From Maribellus maritimus (GTDB taxonomy: Bacteria; Bacteroidota; Bacteroidia; Bacteroidales; Prolixibacteraceae), in NCBI RefSeq assembly GCF_022267315.1, contig NZ_JAIKLE010000019.1:1-64000 (forward strand): 64,000 nt of DNA, given 5' to 3'. Of the stretch, positions 26,985-36,387 are shown piece after piece. Every line of letters begins with the position of its first letter. Within the stretch, counting starts at the first letter, position 1. A program made the translations under genes and the position numbers. The notes beneath the pieces were generated by a model. That model made no database searches and was not told where the DNA came from. It saw only the letters and a list, made by a program, of their open reading frames with translations.

Positions 26985-28289
26985 ATGAAAACGACATTCA
27001 AAAATATAATTTATACCATTTTACTATTGGGGTTTGCTTATTCAACTTTTGCCCAGGTTCCGTCACCAGCTTCGGAGCAGGATCACGGAATTGTTCTGAT
27101 TGGAGCAAAGGCTCATATAGGAACGGGTGACGTAATTGAAAATTCAGCCATTGCGTTCGACAATGGGAAAATAGCTTTTGTTGGAAAAGCTGATGAATTG
27201 GGGAATCAGTTTTCCGGTTATGAAAAAATAGATGTTACCGGGAAAGAGGTTTATCCGGGTTTAATCATTATGCAATCACAATTGGGATTAGCCGAAATCG
27301 GAGGAGTTCGTGCAACATTGGATAATAGCGAAACAGGCGAACTAAATCCCAGCGTTCGCTCCTGTGTGGCGTATAACACCGATTCTGAAATAATACCGGT
27401 GACCCGTTCAAATGGAGTGCTTTTGGCACAAGTAATTCCGCAGGGAGGAATGATTTGTGGATTATCATCGGTTATGAACCTGGATGCGTGGAATTATGAA
27501 GACGCTCTTTACAAAACCGATGAAGGAATGTGGCTTAACTGGCCTTCATATTATTCCAGAAGAGGCTACGGAAGTAACCGGACTTTGCAGGAAAATAAAT
27601 TGTATGCTGATGAAGTTAAAAAGCTGGAGAAGATTTTTAGTGATGCAAAAGTATACAAAGGTACACCTGCCAATTCGAAACTGGCAGCTATGCAGGGGAT
27701 TTTTGACGGTTCAACCATTCTGTATATTCAGGCCGACTATGTTAAGACAATTATTGAAAGCATCAGTTTTGCAAAAAAAATGGGTGTGAGAAAAATTGTT
27801 TTAGCAGGAGCCGACGAGGATGCCCTGATGGTAAAAGATTTTTTGAAAGAAAATGAAATTCCGGTGATAGTTGCCCCGATTCATCGCCTGCCTAAAAGAA
27901 AAGATTCGTATACAAAAGCTCCATACGAAATGGCAGCAAGGTTTAAAGATGCCGGTATTTTAGCTGCCTTAACTTACGATAATACAACAAACAGTGCAAA
28001 CCTGCCGTTTGTTGCCGGGCATGGTGTTCCTTACGGATTAACAAAAGAAGAGGCCCTGCAAACGGTTACTTTGAATCCGGCCAAAATACTTGGAATTGAA
28101 GATAGGGCAGGAACATTGGAAATGGGGAAAGATGCGCATATTGTGGTTTCTGATGGCGATTTACTCGATATGAGAACCAACAAAGTCACCCTGGCATTTA
28201 TTAATGGACGGAATGTAGATTTGGACAACAAACACAAAAAATTGTACAGAAAATTTGCGACAAAATATGGTCAGGAAATTACGGAGTGA
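26985..28289 (+). CDS. Secreted amidohydrolase-like protein lacking the HxH metal motif
   Basis: A 434-residue protein with a signal peptide (MKTTFKNIIYTILLLGFAYSTFAQ). The amidohydrolase frame is clear at both ends: LIGAKAHIGTGDVIENSAIAFDNGKIAFVG, and VTLNPAKILGIEDRAGTLEMGKDAHIVV. The metal-binding HxH after the first strand is replaced by YPGLIIMQSQLG, so zinc chemistry of the usual kind is unlikely. It is translated just behind the double-module protein and most resembles that protein's degenerate first module. It may be a partner or scaffold subunit; that is inference. Confidence 0.82.
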   Translation: MKTTFKNIIYTILLLGFAYSTFAQVPSPASEQDHGIVLIGAKAHIGTGDVIENSAIAFDNGKIAFVGKADELGNQFSGYEKIDVTGKEVYPGLIIMQSQLGLAEIGGVRATLDNSETGELNPSVRSCVAYNTDSEIIPVTRSNGVLLAQVIPQGGMICGLSSVMNLDAWNYEDALYKTDEGMWLNWPSYYSRRGYGSNRTLQENKLYADEVKKLEKIFSDAKVYKGTPANSKLAAMQGIFDGSTILYIQADYVKTIIESISFAKKMGVRKIVLAGADEDALMVKDFLKENEIPVIVAPIHRLPKRKDSYTKAPYEMAARFKDAGILAALTYDNTTNSANLPFVAGHGVPYGLTKEEALQTVTLNPAKILGIEDRAGTLEMGKDAHIVVSDGDLLDMRTNKVTLAFINGRNVDLDNKHKKLYRKFATKYGQEITE

Positions 28290-28320
28290 TTTCTTTGATT
28301 TATCTATGAAAGGGAACAAA

Positions 28321-28350
28321 AGGGCTGCCTTTGTATGGCGGCTCTTTTTA
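28321..28350 (+). terminator. Terminator of the amidohydrolase operon
   Basis: AGGGCTGCC - TTTGTAT - GGCGGCTCT with two wobbles, followed by TTTT. It abuts the convergent Sua5-family stop and may work in both directions. Confidence 0.75.
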
Positions 28351-28911
28351 TTTTCTGATAATATCGATTCTTCCTCCCGGGCCAAGTTTGATAATACTTG
28401 AGGGTTGTGACGGAGTGGTATCGTCCTGCCGGTATTCAACAATGTAATCGACCTGATCTTTAATTTCTTCGGAAATTTCATCAAAAAATGCCGGCGATTT
28501 TTCACCGCTTATATTTGCCGATGTAGAAACCAAAGGTCGTCGGAAACGCTGCAAAAGTTGTGAGGTAAATTCCTCCTTTGTAAAACGAATCCCGATGCTT
28601 CCGTCTTCAGCAATTAAATTTGAAGCCAGATTTTTTGCATTTGGATAAATAACGGTTAAAGGAGTAGTGGTAATTTCAACCAAATCCCAAGCAACTTCCG
28701 GGACATCGTCAACATAACGGTCGAGTAGCGCAGGATTTTCCATCAAAACCAACATACTTTTTGAGTCTTCTCTTTTTTTTATGTTGTAGATTCGTGTTAC
28801 AGCTTCAGGGTTTGTTGCATCGCAGCCAATGCCCCATATGGTATCGGTAGGATACAAAATTATACCTCCGCTTTTTAGAACTTCCAATGCTTTTTTTAAG
28901 TCGTTGTGCAT
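28348..28911 (-). CDS. L-threonylcarbamoyladenylate synthase (Sua5/YrdC family)
   Basis: A 187-residue cytosolic enzyme that makes threonylcarbamoyl-AMP from threonine, bicarbonate and ATP for the t6A37 modification of ANN-decoding tRNAs. The signature is GGIILYPTDTIWGIGCDATNPEAV at the N-terminus, with KKREDSKSMLVLM and GSIGIRF, and STSANISGEKSPAFFDEI in the C-terminal half. It is a single-domain YrdC type without the Sua5 C-terminal domain. It lies 5 nt after the GT4 gene and is probably cotranscribed with it. Confidence 0.9.
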   Translation of the reverse strand: MHNDLKKALEVLKSGGIILYPTDTIWGIGCDATNPEAVTRIYNIKKREDSKSMLVLMENPALLDRYVDDVPEVAWDLVEITTTPLTVIYPNAKNLASNLIAEDGSIGIRFTKEEFTSQLLQRFRRPLVSTSANISGEKSPAFFDEISEEIKDQVDYIVEYRQDDTTPSQPSSIIKLGPGGRIDIIRK

Positions 28912-28916
28912 AAATT

Positions 28917-30026
28917 TTATGATAAAACTTGGGAGTACAAAGAAATCATTTTTTCTGAAAAACAGGCAGGATGAAAATGTTTAGCTCGTTTATGACCTTT
29001 GGCAATATATTTTTCCCGTTCTTTTTTGTTTTCTATCAATTTTGTTAAAGCAGTGCCAATCTCTTCAATATTTTTTGGGTCACATAAAATTGCCGCGTCA
29101 TCTGCTGTTTCCGGCAAACAGGATGCATTTGATGTGATAACCGGGCATCCGCTGGCCATTGATTCAATCACAGGTAGTCCAAATCCTTCAAAAAAGGAAA
29201 TATAAATAGATAAGGTTGCCATTTGATACAAACCTGCCAAATCTTTTTTGGGGATATTGCTCAAAAATTTTACTTGATTTTCCAGTTTATTTTCCGAAAT
29301 GAATTTTAAAAGTTCAGCACTGTAAATGGTGGGCGTTCCAACAAAAACAACCGTCGTTTTTATTTCGGATGAACGAATGGCTTTCAATATTGCCAATTGA
29401 TTTTTCCGGTGCTCAATTGTTCCCACTGAAAGAATAAATTTTTCGGGGAGCTCATATTTCTTTAGTAGCTCTCCTGTGTTTTGAGTTTCAAAAAACTTTG
29501 GTGAGACAGACTGATAAACTACTTCAATTTTTTCGGGATCTATGTGAAAATAGTTTACTATGTCTGTTTTGGTTTGTTTGCTGATGGCATGGATTTTTGT
29601 AGACGCAGAACAGGCATATTTTACTTTCCGGTAATAAATATTTCGGTCGATAGGTTTATAAAATTCGGGGAACCGCAAAAAAATAAGGTCATGGATAGTT
29701 ACTACCGATGGCACACTTGTTTTATGAATACCGGCAGGAAGCTCATTGCTTAAACCATGAAAAACATCGAGCTCTCGTTTATTTAAATAACCGCTAACCG
29801 AAAAGCTTCGCCACAGCGATTTAAAAATTTTTGAAGTAGGACTGTCGGGAGAAATAACATCAAATTTTTCGGAATGATGAAAAAGCTCTTTTTTAATTTC
29901 AGGGGTGAACAGTATATAATGGTTGTCGGGATAATACTGATGTAGCGCGTTTAAAGTATTACGACTGTAATTTCCTAAACCCGATGAGTTTAAAAAGGCG
30001 CGTTTTGCATCAAAACCGATTTTCAT
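28917..30026 (-). CDS. GT4-family glycosyltransferase
   Basis: A 369-residue GT-B retaining glycosyltransferase. The N-terminal half opens MKIGFDAKRAFLNSSGLGNYSRN and has VTIHDLIFLRFPEF. The C-terminal half has the nucleotide-sugar signature SVGTIEHRKNQ and the EX7E motif in FFEGFGLPVIESMASGCPVI. It resembles mannosyltransferases of surface polysaccharide pathways, but no polysaccharide cluster surrounds it. It is cytosolic or membrane-peripheral. Donor and acceptor are unknown. Confidence 0.85.
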   Translation of the reverse strand: MKIGFDAKRAFLNSSGLGNYSRNTLNALHQYYPDNHYILFTPEIKKELFHHSEKFDVISPDSPTSKIFKSLWRSFSVSGYLNKRELDVFHGLSNELPAGIHKTSVPSVVTIHDLIFLRFPEFYKPIDRNIYYRKVKYACSASTKIHAISKQTKTDIVNYFHIDPEKIEVVYQSVSPKFFETQNTGELLKKYELPEKFILSVGTIEHRKNQLAILKAIRSSEIKTTVVFVGTPTIYSAELLKFISENKLENQVKFLSNIPKKDLAGLYQMATLSIYISFFEGFGLPVIESMASGCPVITSNASCLPETADDAAILCDPKNIEEIGTALTKLIENKKEREKYIAKGHKRAKHFHPACFSEKMISLYSQVLS

Positions 30027-30052
30027 TTTCTAAATATTTGTATTTACAATAC

Positions 30053-30082
30053 GAAAAAGGCCGGAAATTAGTTCCCGGCCCA
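30053..30082 (-). terminator. Terminator of lysA
   Basis: The minus strand reads GGCCGGGAA ... TTTCCGGCC followed by TTTTTC, 24 nt past the stop at 30106. Confidence 0.85.
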
Positions 30083-30105
30083 AGTTAAATATTTTGTAAA
30101 ATACT

Positions 30106-31371
30106 TTATACTGAAAAATCTTTTAATCCGTCAAAATCAAGCGTAGCAAAATAATCTTCCACTGTTTCTGCTCTTCTAATCAGAACAACTTCTCCATTTT
30201 CACGCAACAACAACTCAGCCGATTTTAGTTTTCCGTTGTAATTAAATCCCATGGCGTGTCCGTGAGCACCTGCATCGTGAATTACCAGAGTATCGTCGGT
30301 TTCAACTTTGGGTAACATTCTGTCGATAGCAAATTTGTCGTTATTTTCACACAACGAACCAGTGACATCATATTTTTCAGTATGTGCTTCGTTTTCTTTC
30401 CCTAAAACGGTGATGTGGTGGTAAGCCCCGTACATAGCCGGGCGCATCAGGTTTACCATACATGCGTCCATCCCGGCAAACTGTTTATAGGTTTTTTTTA
30501 TGTGCCGGACTTTGGTTACCAAATATCCGTAAGGCCCTGTAATTGCACGACCTGATTCAAAAAGAAGTTTTAACGGCGCCAATCCGTTTCCAACAATCAT
30601 TTTATGATATAATTTCTGAATTCCGGCACTTACATATTCCAGATTTACCGGTTTTTGTTCCGGTTTGTAGGGTATTCCGATGCCACCACCTAAATTGGCA
30701 AATTCAATCTTAACACCTGTTTTTTCCGAAACTTCAATAATCAGTTTGAAAAGAATTTCAGCAGTTTCAATAAAATAATCAGGGTCTAGTTCGTTGGATG
30801 CAACCATGGTGTGGATACCAAAATGTTTTACTCCTTTTGATTTCAGGATTTTATATCCTTCGATGATTTGTTCATGCGTAAAACCGTACTTGGCATCCTC
30901 TGGGTGGCCAATAATAAGGTTCCCTTGTTTTAAGTCGCCGGGATTGTATCGCATGCTGATTGTATCAGGCAATCCAACATGTTTTTCAAGAAAAGCAATG
31001 TGGGAAATATCGTCGAGATTAATAATCGCTCCCAAATCACTTGCCAGTTGAAATTCATAAGCCGGTGTGTCATTTGAAGTGAGAATAATTTCCTCGCCGC
31101 GCATACCAACCCGTTTAGCAAGTTCCAATTCGGCAATTGAACTGCAATCGATACCAAATCCTTCTTCACGTAAAATTCTCATCAGATAAGGATTTGGAGC
31201 AGCTTTTATGGCAAAATATTCCTTAAATCCTTCATTCCATGAAAATGCATTTATAAAATTACGCGCATTTTCCCGAATTGCTTTTTCATCGTAAATATGA
31301 AATGGTGTGGGGTGCGTTTCAATAATTTTTTCTATTTGTTCTTTTGAAAACGGTAGTTTTTTTTCTGCCAT
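30106..31371 (-). CDS. lysA: Diaminopimelate decarboxylase
   Basis: A 421-residue PLP enzyme of the alanine-racemase-fold III class that converts meso-diaminopimelate to lysine. The PLP lysine is K56 in YFAIKAAPNP. Further motifs are FGIDCSSIAELELA, NLGGGIGIPY for phosphate binding, and the substrate-site cysteine region GSLCENNDKFA. The lysine branch is clustered here with dapF (112 nt upstream) and the divergent dapL. It has its own -7 box at 31399-31406. Confidence 0.92.
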   Translation of the reverse strand: MAEKKLPFSKEQIEKIIETHPTPFHIYDEKAIRENARNFINAFSWNEGFKEYFAIKAAPNPYLMRILREEGFGIDCSSIAELELAKRVGMRGEEIILTSNDTPAYEFQLASDLGAIINLDDISHIAFLEKHVGLPDTISMRYNPGDLKQGNLIIGHPEDAKYGFTHEQIIEGYKILKSKGVKHFGIHTMVASNELDPDYFIETAEILFKLIIEVSEKTGVKIEFANLGGGIGIPYKPEQKPVNLEYVSAGIQKLYHKMIVGNGLAPLKLLFESGRAITGPYGYLVTKVRHIKKTYKQFAGMDACMVNLMRPAMYGAYHHITVLGKENEAHTEKYDVTGSLCENNDKFAIDRMLPKVETDDTLVIHDAGAHGHAMGFNYNGKLKSAELLLRENGEVVLIRRAETVEDYFATLDFDGLKDFSV

Positions 31372-31398
31372 AATTATACTGCGATTTTTTTAAAGATA

Positions 31399-31406
31399 CA
31401 AAGGTA
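31399..31406 (-). promoter_or_regulatory. -7 box of lysA
   Basis: The minus strand reads TACCTTTG (TAnnTTTG), 27 nt upstream of the lysA ATG. Confidence 0.45.
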
Positions 31407-31483
31407 CAATTTATCCAAGAATTGTTAGAATAATTCTAAATAAAGCATGTTTTGGGGTGAATAAATTTAACTTCAGGAAATAT

Positions 31484-32341
31484 TTACAAATCGGCAATGA
31501 GTTCATTGCTCAGGATTCCGGATGCAATTTCTCTTACTTCGCCTGTCATCTTGAGGTTCCAGAGATCATCAATTTCAATTTTCAGAATACCTCCCGGCAT
31601 TTTTACCTCCAGCTTTTTTTCTGTTAATCCTTTTTTAGCAACAATCGATGCAACGGCACAGGACGAACTCCCTGAGGCCAGTGTCCAGCCGGCACCGCGT
31701 TCCCAAATTAAAATCTCAACCTGGGTTGGAGAAATTATTTTGGCAAACTGTACATTGATCCGGTTTGGAAACATCGGATGGTGCTCAATCTGAGAACCAA
31801 ACTCCCTGATTTCTTTTTCATCCAGTTCATCTTTTAAAATAACACAATGCGGATTTCCAACCGAAACACAATTGATTGTATAATCTTTATACTCCAGGTT
31901 CAAAATCTCGTCCAAACATTCTTCATTTTCACAATCTACAGGAATCTCCTTCGAATTAAAGATGGCTTTTCCCATATCTACTTTTATGGTTTTTGCTTTC
32001 CCGTTTTCTTCTTCCACAATTTCTGCGCGAACCAGGCCTCCGGGGGTTTCGATGGTAAACATTTTGTCGCGCGAGAATTTATTATCGAAAAGATATTTGG
32101 CAAAAATACGAAGTCCGTTTCCACTTTTTTCTGCTTCCGAACCGTCAGGATTTAAAATTCGCAAGCCAAAATTCGCATTGAAACTCGGAACCTTTAGTAA
32201 AATACCATCGGAACCAATTCCGTAATGGACATCACATATTTTTTGGATGGCTTTTTTTGTTAATTCAAAGCTTATCTCGTACTGATTTAAAACTATATAA
32301 TCGTTTCCCAAACCATGGGATTTAACAAAGAAATTTTGCAT
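31484..32341 (-). CDS. dapF: Diaminopimelate epimerase homologue with Ser at both catalytic Cys positions
   Basis: A 285-residue DapF-fold protein, expected to epimerise LL- to meso-diaminopimelate. The fold motifs are clear: GLGNDYIVL at 10-18, GIGSDGILL at 41-49, NPDGSEAEKSGNGLR at 64-78 and ERGAGWTLASGSSSC at 214-228. Classical DapF uses two cysteines (C73 in CGNG and C217 in ACGTG or ACGSG). Here both are serine (S73 and S223), and the Glu of GAGET is Trp. Either this is a serine-using subfamily (I recall similar AEKSGNGLRIF sequences annotated as dapF but cannot check) or it has another substrate. Its place between lysA and the divergent dapL argues for a lysine/peptidoglycan role. Confidence 0.8.
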   Translation of the reverse strand: MQNFFVKSHGLGNDYIVLNQYEISFELTKKAIQKICDVHYGIGSDGILLKVPSFNANFGLRILNPDGSEAEKSGNGLRIFAKYLFDNKFSRDKMFTIETPGGLVRAEIVEEENGKAKTIKVDMGKAIFNSKEIPVDCENEECLDEILNLEYKDYTINCVSVGNPHCVILKDELDEKEIREFGSQIEHHPMFPNRINVQFAKIISPTQVEILIWERGAGWTLASGSSSCAVASIVAKKGLTEKKLEVKMPGGILKIEIDDLWNLKMTGEVREIASGILSNELIADL

Positions 32342-32360
32342 GACATAAAAATTTAAACTG

Positions 32361-32368
32361 CAAATGTA
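32361..32368 (-). promoter_or_regulatory. -7 box of dapF
   Basis: The minus strand reads TACATTTG, 19 nt before the ATG at 32341. Confidence 0.4.
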
Positions 32369-32430
32369 TTAAACCAAGATGAAATTTTATGCTGTATTTA
32401 GTGCAATTATTTCGGTGCGATAATTATTCT

Positions 32431-32438
32431 TAAATTTG
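32431..32438 (+). promoter_or_regulatory. -7 box of dapL
   Basis: TAAATTTG, 41 nt before the ATG at 32480, with a weak -33 (TTTCG at 32410-32414). It is divergent from the dapF box 62 nt away. Confidence 0.4.
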
Positions 32439-32479
32439 TTGTCCTTTTTAACTCGAATCATAATTAAACAAAATAAAGT

Positions 32480-33709
32480 ATGGCAATTATTAATGAAAAC
32501 TACCTTAAACTGCAGGCAGGTTATTTATTCCCTGAAATTGGAAGACGAGTAAGTGAATTTATTGAAGCAAATCCGGATAAAAAAGTCATTAAAATGGGTA
32601 TTGGTGATGTTACCCAACCTTTGGTTCCATCAGTTGTAAAGGCATTTCATGAGGGTGTGGAAGAAATGGCAAAAGCTGAAACCTTTAAAGGCTATGGCCC
32701 GGAACAAGGCTACGCTTTTTTGCGAGAGGCGATTGCTGAAAATTCATACAAAACAAGAGGAATTGATATTTCTGCCAACGACATTTTTGTTTCAGATGGT
32801 TCAAAATGTGATACCGGAAATATTCAGGAGATTTTTGGAAATGAGAATAAAATTGCGATTTGTGACCCGGTTTACCCGGTATATGCCGACACAACTGTGA
32901 TGGCAGGGAAGACCGGTGTTTGCCAGACCAATGGTTATTACGACGGAATAATTTACATGCCTTGTACAAAAGAAAATGGGTTTATTCCTGAACTTCCAAC
33001 TGAAATCCCGGATTTAATCTTCTTGTGTTATCCGAATAATCCAACCGGAACAGTGGCTTCAAAAGAAGAGTTAAAAAAATGGGTAGACTTCGCTATCGCA
33101 AACAAAAGTATCATATTGTATGATGCAGCCTACGAATCATTTATTCAGGATGATGAAATTCCGCACTCTATTTATGAAATTGAAGGTGCCAAAAAGGTAG
33201 CTATCGAATTTCGAAGTTTCTCAAAAACCGCCGGATTTACAGGGACACGCTGTGCGTATACTGTAATCCCGGAAGAACTGGTTGCTTACGATGCCGAAGG
33301 GAAGGCACACCCTGTAAAACCGTTGTGGAACCGTCGGCAGTCAACAAAATTCAATGGCGTTTCTTATCCGGTTCAGAAAGCAGCTGCCTCTATTTTTACT
33401 GAAGAAGGTAAAAATGAAGTAAAGGAGGTAATTGCCTATTATATGGAGAATGCCCGTATTATGAGAGAGAGTTTGCAGGATGCTGGCTATGAGGTTTTTG
33501 GAGGTGAAAATGCACCGTATGTTTGGGTGAAGACAAAAAACAATACCAAATCATGGGATTTCTTTGACAAAGTTTTGAATGAAGCGAATGTTGTAGGAAC
33601 TCCGGGTTCTGGTTTTGGCCCTTCGGGTGAAGGATACTTCCGCTTTTCTGCTTTTGCCGATCGTGAAAATGTTCTGGAAGCAATGGAACGAATAAAAAAT
33701 TTAAGCTAA
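32480..33709 (+). CDS. dapL: LL-diaminopimelate aminotransferase
   Basis: A 409-residue class I/II PLP aminotransferase that makes LL-diaminopimelate directly from tetrahydrodipicolinate and glutamate, bypassing the succinylase or acetylase steps. DapL features are [14 protein letters not shown] near the N-terminus, [32 protein letters not shown] at 105-120 and the PLP lysine K249 in [13 protein letters not shown]. It is divergent from dapF-lysA, so the last three steps of lysine synthesis are clustered. A terminator follows. Confidence 0.95.
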   Translation: MAIINENYLKLQAGYLFPEIGRRVSEFIEANPDKKVIKMGIGDVTQPLVPSVVKAFHEGVEEMAKAETFKGYGPEQGYAFLREAIAENSYKTRGIDISANDIFVSDGSKCDTGNIQEIFGNENKIAICDPVYPVYADTTVMAGKTGVCQTNGYYDGIIYMPCTKENGFIPELPTEIPDLIFLCYPNNPTGTVASKEELKKWVDFAIANKSIILYDAAYESFIQDDEIPHSIYEIEGAKKVAIEFRSFSKTAGFTGTRCAYTVIPEELVAYDAEGKAHPVKPLWNRRQSTKFNGVSYPVQKAAASIFTEEGKNEVKEVIAYYMENARIMRESLQDAGYEVFGGENAPYVWVKTKNNTKSWDFFDKVLNEANVVGTPGSGFGPSGEGYFRFSAFADRENVLEAMERIKNLS

Positions 33710-33720
33710 GATAGATGGTC

Positions 33721-33752
33721 AACCGGTTTGAAAATTCAGACCGGTTTTTTTT
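33721..33752 (+). terminator. Terminator of dapL
   Basis: AACCGGTTTGA - AAAT - TCAGACCGGTT (one wobble) followed by TTTTTT. Confidence 0.9.
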
Positions 33753-33753
33753 G

Positions 33754-34167
33754 CTATTTATATTCGATGGTTATCAGCAATTCGTTTGTATGAGGATTTA
33801 AACTCGCGTTCCATTTTGTATCGTTTCTTTCCCCTTTTTTAATAAACAAATCACCACTTTTTTCAAAATTGTTATTTACCGTATAATCGGAGATATTAAC
33901 CCGGGAGGAATCAATAACAAATTTGGAGACCTTTATATTTCCATTGCAGTTACACTCTGATTTTAAAACAGCCGGAATATCAGTATGTGTCCTTAGCTCG
34001 ATATTGTCGATATTGAATCTTTTGCAGTCTTTTCTGTCGTAAATACTTTTGGCCAATAAATTGAATCCTGTAAAGGTTAATGCCAGAAAAAAAACGATTC
34101 CCAAAAATATTTTTACCGTCCTTATAATGGTTTTGAATTTTTGTGAGGGCAACTTTTGTTTTGTCAT
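33754..34167 (-). CDS. Small membrane-anchored protein, unknown
   Basis: 137 residues: a basic N-terminus, one hydrophobic segment at about 19-38 (IFLGIVFFLALTFTGFNLL) and a roughly 95-residue beta-rich domain outside with a close Cys pair (SECNCNG). No family recognised. It is alone between the dapL terminator and the CocE gene. A 105-codon overlapping frame on the same strand was judged a shadow. Confidence 0.55.
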   Translation of the reverse strand: MTKQKLPSQKFKTIIRTVKIFLGIVFFLALTFTGFNLLAKSIYDRKDCKRFNIDNIELRTHTDIPAVLKSECNCNGNIKVSKFVIDSSRVNISDYTVNNNFEKSGDLFIKKGERNDTKWNASLNPHTNELLITIEYK

Positions 34168-34305
34168 TTTTAGTTCGTTTTAGTTCAGATAAAACGTTGA
34201 TTTTATTTAATATATTGTTTTTTATCTGTCTAAAATTACTATCCAGGATTTCGGTATTTATGTATCGCCGGACTTTGGAGACCCACAAATCCTCCAAAAC
34301 TGATT

Positions 34306-36189
34306 TTATTCATTCAGTACCGGCAAAATAATTTTTGAAGCATTTTGGGTGTCGTGGAAAATTTTAATTTCACTTTTCACGAAATCTGATTCATCACAAT
34401 GGTAAATATCTACAAACTGTTGCGGGTTTCGGTCAACCAGTGGAAACCAGCTGCTTTGAATTTGTACCATAATCCGGTGGCCTTTTTTGAAAGAGTGCGC
34501 TATTGGTGGCAACTCGAATTTAACTTTTTCGATTTTTTCTGGCGTAAAGGCTGTTGGATTTTCAAAACTGTTTCTGTACCTGCCACGAAAAACCTCACCA
34601 CGCACCAGCATCTGATAGCCGCCCATCGGGTAATTGTTTTCTGTGCTTTTAATACTGTCGGGATAACTAAAATAATCCGGGAAAACGTCAATTATTTTCA
34701 CCACAAAATCAGCATCAGTGGTTGAAATGCTTGTAAGAATATCTGCTGTTACATTGCCAGTGACAGTAACATCTTCTGTTAATGTATCGGTTTGAAAAAC
34801 CAGAACATCCGGACGGCGTGCAGCAAAACGCTGGTCGTTCGACATATATTCGCGGGTTCTGGAGAGATGAATATGTTCTTCATAAGGAACTGGTTTCGTT
34901 GGATCGCTTACGTATTCAGAAAAACTCTTGGTTCCGGCAGGTTTTGTTTTTGTTAATTTCCCGTTTGCCTGGAGATACATGGTTTTGTCTTCTTTTTTCG
35001 CCGGTGGCCACTGTTCGAATTGTTTCCATTCATCTGCTCCTGTGATGTATACATTGGCTTCCGCGATTTGAGAAACGTTACCTTTCCCTTTTAGGTAGTA
35101 ATTAAAAAATGGTATCTCAAATTCCTGCTGATAATATTCACTTGTATTTGAGCCAAACTCGATGTTACCATGGTTTGCTCCTTTCCCCCGTGCCCATTGT
35201 CCGTGAAACCAGGGGCCTTCCACAATTTTATTGAATGCTTTTCCCGGGTTATTTTTCTCCGCCGCCAAATATGCATTCCAGGCGCCCCAGCAATCTTCTG
35301 CATCAAATAAACCACCAACCCAAAGCATTGCCGGTTTTAAATCAACGGTTGCATTTCTTGCGTCGCGTGCCTGCCACCATTCATCGTAATTGGGGTGTTC
35401 CATCATTTCGCTCCAGAATTTGATGGTATCGCCGGTTAATTTTGTGAGGTTTTTTAAGTTCTCCTGTTCGAGATAAAATTTGTAATTGTCCTTTACCGGA
35501 AAGCCCACCGATTTTGGGCCTTCGGTAGTTGGTTTTGGGCGCGGTGCTCCAAAACCCCAGCCGACAGAAGTGTAGAATGAAAAAGCATCCATCAGGAAAA
35601 AAGCTCCGTTGTGGTGAAAATCATCGCCGATAAACCAGTTGGTTACCGGCGCCTGCGGACTTACCGCTTTTATAGCAGGATGATTGCTTGCTGCCGCCAT
35701 CGTGGAATAAAATCCGGGGTAAGAAATTCCGAAAACCCCAACATTCCCATTATTGTTTTGAATATTTTTAATCAGCCAGTCTACGGTATCGTATGTATCA
35801 CTGGCCTCATCAATTTCGTTTCCCTTTTTATTTGGAATAAATGGCCTCACATCCGCATATTCTCCTTCACTCATCCATCTGCCCCTTACATCCTGCGTAA
35901 CCATGATATAACCTTCTTTTAAATATTCCATTTTATAGTTATCCCAGAAAGATGAAAATTTGTCTTCGCCATAAGGACGGCAGGAATATGGAGTTCTTGT
36001 AATTAAAACGGGGTGCTTTTCTTTCATATCTTTCGGAGCGTAAATGGAGGTAAACAGCCGGACTCCGTCGCGCATGGTGATGTAAACTTCCTTTTTTGTG
36101 TAGTTGTTTCTAACCCATATTGAATCTTTATCTTCGGCTTTTGATACAATTGTTGAAACAATAAATAACAGAAAGAGAATACGTTTCAT
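34306..36189 (-). CDS. Secreted CocE/NonD family acyl hydrolase
   Basis: A 627-residue exported alpha/beta hydrolase (signal MKRILFLLFIVSTIVSKA). The catalytic serine is S156 in GISYPGF. TRTPYS, DVRGRWMSEGE and GPWFHGQW are typical of the X-Pro dipeptidyl-peptidase/CocE group, and the C-terminal jelly-roll domain begins near PDVLVFQTDTLTEDV. Members cleave amino-acid esters, beta-lactam side chains or N-terminal dipeptides; the substrate here is unknown. It is likely periplasmic. Confidence 0.87.
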   Translation of the reverse strand: MKRILFLLFIVSTIVSKAEDKDSIWVRNNYTKKEVYITMRDGVRLFTSIYAPKDMKEKHPVLITRTPYSCRPYGEDKFSSFWDNYKMEYLKEGYIMVTQDVRGRWMSEGEYADVRPFIPNKKGNEIDEASDTYDTVDWLIKNIQNNNGNVGVFGISYPGFYSTMAAASNHPAIKAVSPQAPVTNWFIGDDFHHNGAFFLMDAFSFYTSVGWGFGAPRPKPTTEGPKSVGFPVKDNYKFYLEQENLKNLTKLTGDTIKFWSEMMEHPNYDEWWQARDARNATVDLKPAMLWVGGLFDAEDCWGAWNAYLAAEKNNPGKAFNKIVEGPWFHGQWARGKGANHGNIEFGSNTSEYYQQEFEIPFFNYYLKGKGNVSQIAEANVYITGADEWKQFEQWPPAKKEDKTMYLQANGKLTKTKPAGTKSFSEYVSDPTKPVPYEEHIHLSRTREYMSNDQRFAARRPDVLVFQTDTLTEDVTVTGNVTADILTSISTTDADFVVKIIDVFPDYFSYPDSIKSTENNYPMGGYQMLVRGEVFRGRYRNSFENPTAFTPEKIEKVKFELPPIAHSFKKGHRIMVQIQSSWFPLVDRNPQQFVDIYHCDESDFVKSEIKIFHDTQNASKIILPVLNE

Positions 36190-36331
36190 TTTTTTGAATT
36201 TGAGTTATCAGGAAAAATGGAATGTTAAAGCAATGGCCTAAACTTTCCGCGTTTCAAGTTAGAAATAATAACAATGTAAAGGTTATTTTTGATTGTTTTC
36301 CATAAAAAATTAAGATTAAAGTCTTTGGAAA

Positions 36332-36367
36332 CAAAAAGTCCGACAAGAATTTTCGAGCCGGACTTTT
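36332..36367 (-). terminator. Terminator of the aminotransferase gene
   Basis: The minus strand reads AAAAGTCCG ... CGGACTTTTTG, about 20 nt past the stop at 36388. Confidence 0.75.
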
Positions 36368-36387
36368 ACTATATAATAAAAATGGTC

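Noticed and set aside
33980-34297. 105-codon minus frame overlapping the small membrane protein
   Set aside because: Different frame of the same strand; the 137-residue frame has a clear membrane anchor and better codon pattern.
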